The notes under the pieces were generated by a model. The model worked only from the letters and a program-made list of their open reading frames with translations. It did no database searches and was not told where the DNA came from. From Avena insularis (lineage: Eukaryota > Streptophyta > Magnoliopsida > Poales > Poaceae), in assembly GCA_023614405.1 (NCBI GenBank), contig CM042694.1, positions 354,596,010-354,660,009 of the forward strand: a DNA stretch of 64,000 nt. Direction: 5' to 3'. Position 1 is the first letter of the stretch, and each line of letters begins with the position of its first letter. The translations under genes and the position numbers were made by a program. This document shows positions 56,112-64,000 of this stretch, piece by piece.

Positions 56112-57144
56112 TTTCCAGTGTTACCTCGGTAAGCATCCACAAATCCATCCATAGATTAGAGAGTGTTTTCGTCCTATACAGAAAAAGCCTTACAAAAAGA
56201 TTTGCCAATGACTAGATTGCATCGTTTTCGAGTTTTAGTTGCTGATTGTATCTTCTCGTAGATCCGATTTGCAGGTTTTCCTCGTAGGAGTCTAGTTTTC
56301 GTTGGTGTCTAGGTTTAGGGTTTGATCTTGTTCTCCGCTTTCCCCACCGTTACCGTTTCCGCAAGTTTTCCTCGTTTGTCCGAGTCCACATAGCGTACCT
56401 TTGTTTGCATACCATAGACACAGCCTATCTACAGCATCTGTGCCTAGGAACGTACCCACGAGACTAGTTGCTTTGCTCTGACAGGCTGCTCATTAGGTTT
56501 TTGAAGTGCACAATTTTTCGACAGGCAAAACCGGACTATCCGGCCGAATCACACCGGACTATCCGGCACATCCAGAGTCTCCGGGGCATATCAACCGGAC
56601 GATCCGGCCCAGTTCTGTTAGAGGTTGCTGTACTCGTTTGCATTGAGTAATATAGTTGAAAAATCAAAAAAAAAGAGAAAAGAAAAGAGAATCAGTATAA
56701 AAAAAGGAGATATAGAAGTTTGCAATATTGGAGGCCTTGTTGTGTATAGCACTAGTAGATTGAGCAATCTTGTGCCTGTTCTATTTGAGCTATTACTAGC
56801 GTCTCTCTTGTGCATTGCAATATTCCTTTTCATAAGTTGCTTTGCCACGTTTATCTCCACTGTGTGTGTTTCTTGGGTTTTTTACGATCAGCACTAGGAC
56901 TTGTTTGCGGTGTAGATAGGGTACCAAACCTATAGCTCCACCTTTACATGACCTGTGTGCCCTGCGATCATTCTCTATACCTTTGATATTCACGTCATCA
57001 CATCAAGTGCATCAGTCTTTGATTTCGTTTGGTAGAGCATCTCTATTCACTTTGGAACGGTAAGATCTCCTTTCTTATTAGTTGTGAGTGAGTTGTGAGA
57101 GTTTCCACCATACAGATTCTGATTTTTGCACTAACCTACTAATC
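56112..57144 (+). other. Leader of CRM-like element
   Basis: Untranslated, with short frames only. At 56528-56612 the words CCGGACTATCCGGC, CCGGCCGAAT and CCGGACGATCCGGC recur, related to the TGTCCGG array in the LTRs. The remainder is T-rich. Confidence 0.65.
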
Positions 57145-60100
57145 ATGTCTACTAGTGATGATGATGTTGTGTTGCAGAAAAAGAAGGATGAGGAGCTCGT
57201 CAATTGGCGTGAATATGAGGCTTTGAAATCCCACTTGACACGTGTGTTTACTAACACGATAGATGCCATTGACAAGAATCTCCAAGATATGAACATGAGA
57301 TTGGATAAACATGTTGGGACGGTTGATACTATCCAAACGCAAGTGGCTACGCTTAATGTCAATGTCACCACTTTGCAGCAGTCCATTGAGGGTTTGACAG
57401 CCGCCTTACATAGAAGGGAAAATCCTCAACATGATGATGCCTTTGATGATTTGATGAGGGTAGCGCTGTTGATGCTGCTCCACATGTTGGCAGGGGACGT
57501 GCTATTCCCCCTGTCCATGCACCTGCTCATGGTCGTGGGTTTGCCCATCTTGGGCGTGGTCCACCTGTGCCCAACCAAGATGATGGTTTAGGCAAACCAA
57601 AATTCTCAATTCCTAAGTTTGATGGTTCCATTGATCCTAAAGACTACCTCACCTGGGAATTGAAGATTGAGAAACTCTGGCACTTATTTGACTATCTAGA
57701 AGATAAGAAGGTCAAGCTTGCAGCATATGAATTTGATGGTTATGCTTTGCGTTAGTGTGATGCTCTTGTGCAACATAGGAGGGAGGACAATGAACTTCCT
57801 GTGATGGATTGGCGCGAGATGAAGCAAATCATGAAAGCTCGTTTCGTACCAACCAACTACTTGCGATCAGTTTTTGATAAATTGACGCAATTGAAGCAAG
57901 GCACCATGACTGTTGATGAGTACTACATGGAGATGGAGATGCTTATGCAGCGTGCTCGAGTTTGTGAGTCCATTGAGATGACCATGGAGCGATTCCTAAA
58001 CAATCTGAAGTTACCAATCAAGAGCATTGTTCATCATCACAAGTATGAGACCATGAATGAGTTGTTGCATCATGCTAGAGAAGCTGAATCCCAGTTGGCA
58101 GAAGAGGCGAAGTCACGTGCTCGTTTTCCGTCCTCCAGCAGATTTTCGGTCAGGTCTACACCTCCTACAGTCATGCCACCGGCTGCTGCTCCATTTACAC
58201 CATCGGCCAAACCAGCAAGTACACCTTCGTTTGGTTCTAATGCTCGGAAACCCGCTACTCCTGCTGCTAGCTCGGGTTCCAACATGTCTACTGCACGTAC
58301 TCGTGAGGTGTGCCATACTTGTGGAGGTAGAGGTCACTACAAGAAGGATTGTCCAAACAGCAAGGTTATGTTTGTTAATGAACAAGGTGAAGTAGAAAGT
58401 GGAGATGAAGCTTCTGATGATGATATTGATGACGGCGAGGAAGGTGCCGATGCATATGCTGAGCGTGCACCCACTATTGTCGTATCTTCATGTGTACTTA
58501 GTGTGCAACCGGTTGAGGAATCCCAGTGTTGCAACTTGTTCCAAACAAAAGCTCTAGTTGGACCAAACAAAGCTTGCAAGGTATTTATTGATGGAGGTAG
58601 CTGCAGAAATCTTGCAAGTAAGGAACTATGTGCCAAACTGAATTTGACATACTTACCTCATCCCAAGCCATACTACATACAATGGTTGAGCAACAATGGT
58701 GAGATGAAGGTAAATCATATGGTACGTGTGAATTTTCAAATAGGGCCATACAAAGATTCTATTGATTTTGATGTGGTTCCTATGACTGTTTGTCACCTAC
58801 TATTGGGTCGGCCTTGGCTCTATGATCGCCATGTGAAACACAATGGCCGAGCCAATACATATCACTTGGAATTCAAAGGAAAGAATATTACTATGCAGCC
58901 AATGACACCACAAGAAATTGTGAATGATTCTCACCAAAAGATAGAGGTGAACTTGAAGGACGATACTACCACTCGGCGAGACTGTGTAACAGTTGTTCCT
59001 GATGTAATTGAGCCTAAATTGAGTGATATAATGAAAAGTGAGAGAGTGCCTGGGTTATTGATATTAGCCACCAAGGAGGATATGAGAGAGTTTCGTGAGG
59101 ATCCTACAGCCATGCCACTTGTGCTCATGTATAAGGGCGAGGTATTGGTTTCTAACGACATGACCCCTATTTCTCTTGGTGTCTCTTCTGTTTTGCAAGA
59201 CTTTGGGGATGTGTTTCCAGAAGACGTACCTGCAGGTTTGCCTCCATTGCATGGTATAGAACATCAAGTGGACCTGATTCCTGGTGCCACACTTCCCAAC
59301 CGTGCACCTTACAGGACTAATCCCGAAGAAACTAAGGAAATTCAGAAGCAAGTACAAGCATTGCTGGATAAAGGGTACATTCGTGTCTCTCTTAGCCCTT
59401 GTGTTGTTCCTGTTATTGTAGTTCCTAAGAAAGATGGTACATGGCGCATGTGTGTTGATTGTAGAGCGATTAATAACATCACTATTCGATATCGTCATCC
59501 TATTCCACGCTTAGAGGATATGCTAGATGAATTGAGTGGTGCTGCTGTTTTCTCTAAAATTGACTTGCGTAGTGGTTATCATCAAATTAGGATGAAAGAA
59601 GGGGATGAATGGAAAACTGCTTTCAAAATTAAATTCGGTTTGTATGAGTGGTTAGTTATGCCGTTTGGTCTTACTAATGCACCTAGTACTTTCATGCGTT
59701 TGATGAATCATGTTTTGAGAGAGTTTATTGGTCGTTTCGTGGTTGTTTACTTTGATGATATACTCATATACAGCCACACCGAATCTGAACATTGCACTCA
59801 TATTAGACAAGTTTTGCAAGTGTTACGTGATAATAAACTGTATGCTAATCTTGAGAAGTGTACATTTGCAAAAGATAAGGTCATATTCCTAGGATTTGTT
59901 GTTTCTAAGCATGGAGTAGAGGTAGATCAATCTAAAATTGAATCAATTCAGAATTGGCCTACTCCAATGAATGTTAGTCAAGTGCGTAGTTTCCACGGTC
60001 TCGCTGGTTTCTATAGGCGCTTTGTGAAAGATTTTAGCACCATTGCTGCACCATTAAATGATTTGACAAAGAAAGGTGTTCCTTTTGTATGGGGAGCGGC

Positions 60101-61823
60101 TCAAGACATTGCATTTGATACATTAAAACGTTTGCTTACTTCTGCACCATTACTTGCATTACCTGATTTTTTGAAGCAATTTGAAGTTGAATGTGATGCT
60201 AGTGGTATAGGCATAGGTGGCGTTTTGATGCAAGAGGGTCGGCCTATAGCTTATTTTTCTGAGAAATTGACTGGTGCTCATTTGAATTATTCTATCTATG
60301 ATAAAGAATTGTATGCACTTGTTAGAGTACGTGAGATTTGACAACATTATTTGTGGCCAAAAGAATTCATCATACATTCTGATCATGAAGCATTGAAATA
60401 CTTGAAAGCTCAATCAACCTTGCATAGAGGATTAGCTAAATGGGTTGAGTTCATTGAGTCTTTTCCTTACATCATTAACTATAAGAAGGGAAAAAAGAAC
60501 GTTGTTGCTGATGCTCTATCTAGGAAGAACATGCTATTAACCAATCTTGATGTTCAAATTCCTGGATTAGAAGCTATTTGTGCACTTTATCCAAGTGACC
60601 ATGATTTTGCTGAACCATATCGTTTGTGTGCTCTTAGAAACCCATGGGATAAGTATCATATACATGATGGATATTTGTTTCGAGCTAACAAACTATGTAT
60701 TCCAGAATCGTTGTTGCATTTGTTCTTAGTGCAAGAGTCACATGCTGGTGGTTTGATGGGTCACTTTGGGCGTGAGAAGATGTTGCTCATGCTTGCTGAT
60801 CACTTTTATTGTCCCAAGATGAGGCATGATGTGTAGAGATTTGTGAGCCGATGTATTACATGCCACAAGTCGAAATCTAAGCTGAAGCCTCACGGTTTGT
60901 ATACACCTCTCTCTGCACCGACTACTCCATGGGATGACATTAGTATGGATTTTGTGCTAGGTCTACCTAAAACTCAGAGAGGTCATGATTCTATATTTGT
61001 GGTAGTGGATAGGTTCTCTAAGATGGATCATTTTATTGCCTGCCACAAAAGCGACGATGCGTCGCATGTTGCTAACCTGTTTTTTAGGGACATCGTGAGA
61101 TTACATGGAGTACCAAAGACGACTGTTTCTGACCGTGATGTGAAGTTCATGAGCTACTTTTGGAAGACCTTATGGGGAAAGCTAGGAACGAAGTTGCTAT
61201 TCAGTACTACATGTCATCCCCAAACAGATGGTCAAATGGAGGTGGTGAATCGAACATTGTCACAGCTGCTAAGGACCATGATTAAAAAGAATCTGCGGGA
61301 GTGGGAAGAGTGTTTGCCACATGTTGAGTTTGCTTACAACAGGGCTGTGCATTCAACTACTCAGCTTTGTCCTTTTGAGGTGGTGTATGGTTTCAAGCCA
61401 TTGACGCCACTTGATATGTTGCCTCTGCCATTACATGAGAGATTTGATATGGAGGCATCAAAACGTGTTGATTATGTGAAGAAAATACATGAGAAGACTC
61501 GAGAGGCTATTGAGAAGAAAGGCAAGAACATTGCTGCCGCAAGGAATCAAGCAAGGAAAGAAGTGTTGTTCAAGCCTGGAGATATGGTTTGGGTGCATCT
61601 ACGCAAGGATAGGTTCCCACTACTTCGAAAGTCAAAATTGAAGCCACGTGGTGCTGGTCCTTATAAGGTGTTAGCCAAGATTAATGATAACGCCTACTCG
61701 GTCGATATACCTATTGAGGAGTTTGGTGGAATTAGCAATAGCTTCAACGTTGCTGATTTGTCACCATATGCTGGAGAAGACCTTGGAGCGTCGAGGTCGA
61801 CGCCTTTTGAAGGGGGGGGGTAG
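57145..61823 (+). pseudogene. gag-pol of CRM-like element, three stops and frameshifts
   Basis: Gag starts at 57145 (MSTSDDDVV), shifts frame near 57455, and goes on from 57567 with a TAG at 57753. The long frame 57768-60341 (857 codons) contains the gag C-terminus, a CCHC knuckle (C182-C195), the protease site D275-G-G-S, reverse transcriptase with Y-F-D663-D664 intact, and the first part of RNase H. TGA at 60339 and TAG at 60834 follow in the same frame. Integrase (60843-61823) has CITC and a catalytic triad D36, D97, E133 with the canonical 35-residue D-E spacing. The frame ends in the G run at 61811-61820. The catalytic residues of RT and integrase are present, but the polyprotein cannot be made uninterrupted. 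Confidence 0.9.
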
Positions 61824-61824
61824 A
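61808..61824 (+). other. Polypurine tract of CRM-like element
   Basis: GAAGGGGGGGGGGTAGA abuts the 3' LTR. A run of ten G makes length change by slippage likely, and the pol frame ends here at TAG (61821-61823). Confidence 0.85.
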
Positions 61825-62824
61825 TGATGAGGACATCCCTACAATTACACCTACCCCAATGACTACTGAAGATGCTACAACTGTTGCAAGAAAGAATCAG
61901 TCCAATGAGATTATAATTGGACCTATTACAAGAGCTCGTGCTAAGCTACTGGAACAACAGGTGAATTTACTCCTAAACGAATCTGGTACTTTGATTGATG
62001 AGAACTTTATACTGCCTAAGTCTATGCATTTATGTATGATCAGGTTCGTTGCAGAAACAAGCATGGAGCAAGGAGGAGAAGGGCTAGAAGAGAAGCCCAA
62101 CATGATGATCGCCCAAGGATGCGCGAGGGAGGAGTGGGAGGAAGGCGCAAGAGAAGATCATAAAGACGAAGGCAAAAAGATCTGCCACGACCAGAGTGTC
62201 CGGCCAGATCCACCCGGACTGTCCGACCTGGTCGAGAGGCAAACTGGTATGGACATTTAGTATGCTAGTTCGGACACTACACGGAAACCACCCGGAAACT
62301 TCAAAGTTTCCGGCCAGACCGGACTCTCCGGCACACTTCACCCGGAGTGTCCAGCCTGACCGGACTGTCTGGCCCACTTCGACCAGAGTGTCCGCCCGCC
62401 GACCGAATCTGGTCCAAGTCGGTTTGTATCAGTTTGAGTCGTTTGCGTTTAGTTTCGGTTTCTGGTCGCCTCAGCCGCCCTTATAAGCCTTGCGACGACC
62501 TCTAGTTAGGGGGGAGACCACGTTAAAACTATTTTGGAGTTGTTTCTTTCATAGAACCTCTGGAATTACCCTGTGTTCGAATCTACCAACTATAATTGAG
62601 TGTGATCTGTTGTTTCCATTGGGAATTAGTAGATTGCATACTACCGTTCGTGGTCACGGCTGCGTGCGCAAGAGCGTGGTGTTGTGAATATCCTACAAGG
62701 TTCGAGAGCTGTTGCATTGGCATCAGGGATCGAGCGGGAGAGTTCATAGCTACATGCTAGTTATCTATCATCCACCATCATCACCGCCATCCGCTTACGG
62801 AGAAGATCGGGCCACCCCATATCA
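61825..62824 (+). repeat. 3' LTR of CRM-like element
   Basis: 1000 bp, differing from the 5' LTR at scattered single bases. It starts directly after a run of ten G in the polypurine tract. The inverted repeat with arms CCGGAAACTT is at 62292-62313. The frame at 61859-62260 is the likely distal end of pol. Confidence 0.9.
61859..62260 (+). pseudogene. Distal end of CRM-like pol inside the 3' LTR
   Basis: The frame containing MTTEDATTVARKNQ, GPITRARAKLLEQQVN and ILPKSMHLCMI resembles the C-terminal tail (ITRARAK...LP) of CRM elements, where pol runs into the 3' LTR. Here it is open back to about 61817 but in a different frame from integrase, so a one-base change in the G run would separate them. 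The same frame sits in the 5' LTR (55132-55533), where it has no upstream gene. Confidence 0.6.
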
Positions 62825-62829
62825 AGCAG

Positions 62830-63883
62830 CCCGGACTAACTTTACATGTCCTCGCACATAAGACTTGTCCCATGCTTGACATGCAACTGGTATTGCATAA
62901 ATGGCTCAGCGAGAGTCTGTCTCTCCCAACATAATCATGATCTAATTTACAACGGTTTGCTAATAACTTGATTATCACCGTTGTGGCTGAAATTCGTAGG
63001 TAGAGTGATTCTCTCCTAGAAAGCCCAAAGCCACAGAAAATATGCAAAAATAAATTAGAATACGTCTAACTTGTTTTTGCAGGGCATGTGATGCGATATG
63101 GTCATTGTTACAAAAATTGTTGTAAGCAATGAGATTTATTGTAAGTTAAACAATCGATAGGAGCCATATGGTTGTCTTTATCTTTTATGGCATGCGTGTT
63201 ATTCGTGTATATCCAAGAGATATATTGTAATGATGGAGACAACCATGATGGTTGCGCCTTGTACCTTGGAGCCACGCCGGTGGAATGATGGAGATCATAC
63301 CATGGAGCACAAGATGGAGATCAAGTGCAAGAAAGGACCATATCATATCACATTTTATATGCATGCGATGTTTATCCCTTTTATGCATCTTATTTTTGTT
63401 ATGTCTTGCTTAGTTCTTGGTGGTAGCATTATAAGATGATCCCTCTCACTAATATGAAGATAATAATATGTTCTTCCTTAGTATGCACCATTAAGAAAGT
63501 TCGTCGTTTCGAAGCACCACGTGATGACCGAGTGTGAATAGACTCTACGTTCGCATACAACGGGTGTAAGACAGTTTTACACACATGAGTAATGAGGTTC
63601 GTACTTGGAGAGCCTAGCATGTATGGACATGGCCCCAGAACATGAACCGAAAGGTAAAACACGAGTCATATGAATGATATGATGTCCATATGACGCTCAC
63701 CATTGGAGCTGTACCACCACTCGTGATGATCGGTCGTGGTGTAGTGAATTTGGTTCATGTAGTCACTAAAAATTACTAGAGGGATGTCATTTTGAGTGGG
63801 AATTCTCATATTAATTTTGAATTGACTTGAACTCTATCTTTTATAAACTAGTCTACAATAGTCTTTGCAAATATATTGTAGAT
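62830..63883 (+). other. Leader of Angela/BARE-type element
   Basis: About 1 kb of untranslated leader. It parallels 17040-17600 of the other Angela-like element in its second half and has an additional block (about 62840-63085) that the other lacks. No ORF of note. Confidence 0.75.
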
Positions 63884-64000
63884 CACGGCACCCATGCATT
63901 TAATTTCAATGCATTCTTGGATAGAGAAAAGCCACAAGATAATGGGTCTAACTTCACCAACTAGCACCGCAACATGAGGATTATCCTCACGGGCATGAAG
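63884..64000 (+). pseudogene. Start of Copia gag, defective
   Basis: The frame NFNAFLDREK...NGSNFTN, then RNMRIILTGMK, is the conserved N-terminus of Angela/BARE gag. The start codon is not at its expected place, and a TAG at 63962-63964 replaces the conserved tryptophan after NFTN. The rest of the gene is beyond the window. Confidence 0.75.

Larger units (their letters stand above)
55098..62824 (+). mobile_element. CRM-like chromovirus (Ty3/gypsy), nearly complete
   Basis: LTRs 55098-56098 and 61825-62824 start TGATGAGGACATCCC and end CCATATCA. The flanks AGCGG (55093-55097) and AGCAG (62825-62829) are a target duplication with one mismatch. The outer sequence GATGAAGCRGCCC matches the uninterrupted leader at 16993-17007, confirming the insertion point. 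It has gag with zinc knuckle, protease, reverse transcriptase, RNase H and integrase. The RT wording (RTNPEETKEIQKQVQ, DKGYIR, IRMKEGDEWKTAFK) and an integrase tail that leads into the LTR resemble the CRM lineage of centromere-prone retrotransposons. The lineage is inferred, not tested. Confidence 0.9.
54968..64000 (+). mobile_element. Angela/BARE-type Copia element, 5' part, running off the window
   Basis: The internal region begins with the primer-binding site. It is interrupted at 55098-62824 by the CRM-like element and resumes at 62830. The leader has the blocks CTAACTTGTTTTTGCAGGGCATGTG, GAGCCATATGGTTGTC and GATGATCCCTCTCAC, which I recognise from Angela/WIS/BARE leaders. Gag begins near 63884 and continues past 64000. 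The rest of the element lies outside the window. Confidence 0.85.

Overview
The window is repeat-rich nuclear DNA of a grass, most likely a Pooideae/Triticeae-type genome. This rests on recognisable Angela/WIS/BARE-type Copia LTRs and leader, grass Tat, Athila, Tekay-like and CRM-like Ty3/gypsy elements, and a FAR1-type Mutator-like transposase with introns. I see no ordinary host gene, rRNA, tRNA gene or CRISPR array. Nearly every base can be assigned to a transposable element.

Left part (1-42431) is a nest four levels deep, resolved by four kinds of target-site duplication (TSD). An old Copia LTR (about 241-811 and 41877-42431) was entered by a non-autonomous Tat-type gypsy element (812-41871, TSD GCTCT). 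That element has gag and protease remnants, a 134-bp tandem repeat where pol should be, and an antisense ORF with a B3-like DNA-binding domain. It was entered by a gag-only Angela-like Copia element (6165-39812, TSD GCTAC). That Copia element received three further insertions: a LARD-like element with 4.1-kb LTRs in its 5' LTR (7238-16160, TSD ATGGG), a decayed Tekay-like chromovirus in its gag gene (17644-26658, TSD AAGGA), and a minus-strand, gag-only Athila-like element in its 3' LTR (31301-39209, TSD GCGCG).

Middle part (42432 to about 52085) holds a broken FAR1-related Mutator-like transposase gene in several exons. Its N-terminal exons carry a repeated acidic-WSGP motif that I do not recognise. 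The non-coding parts are studded with a short AGTTCAC motif that also fills 42.7-44.2 kb. A possible Helitron 5' end lies at 44266.

Right part (about 52085-64000) is Angela/BARE-type Copia sequence: a 5'-truncated reverse transcriptase/RNase H, then one LTR (53333-54967) that serves as the 3' LTR of the sequence on its left and the 5' LTR of the sequence on its right. The leader and gag start of the right-hand element run to the window edge. A nearly complete CRM-like chromovirus (55098-62824) sits in that leader. Its integrase reading frame seems to have once run on into its 3' LTR.

Of the retroelements in view, only the CRM-like element keeps all pol domains with catalytic residues, and it too has stops and frameshifts. 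The most interesting items are the antisense B3-domain ORF with an inverted repeat upstream, the WSGP-repeat exons and AGTTCAC motif of the Mutator-like gene, and the LTR-overlapping pol of the CRM-like element.
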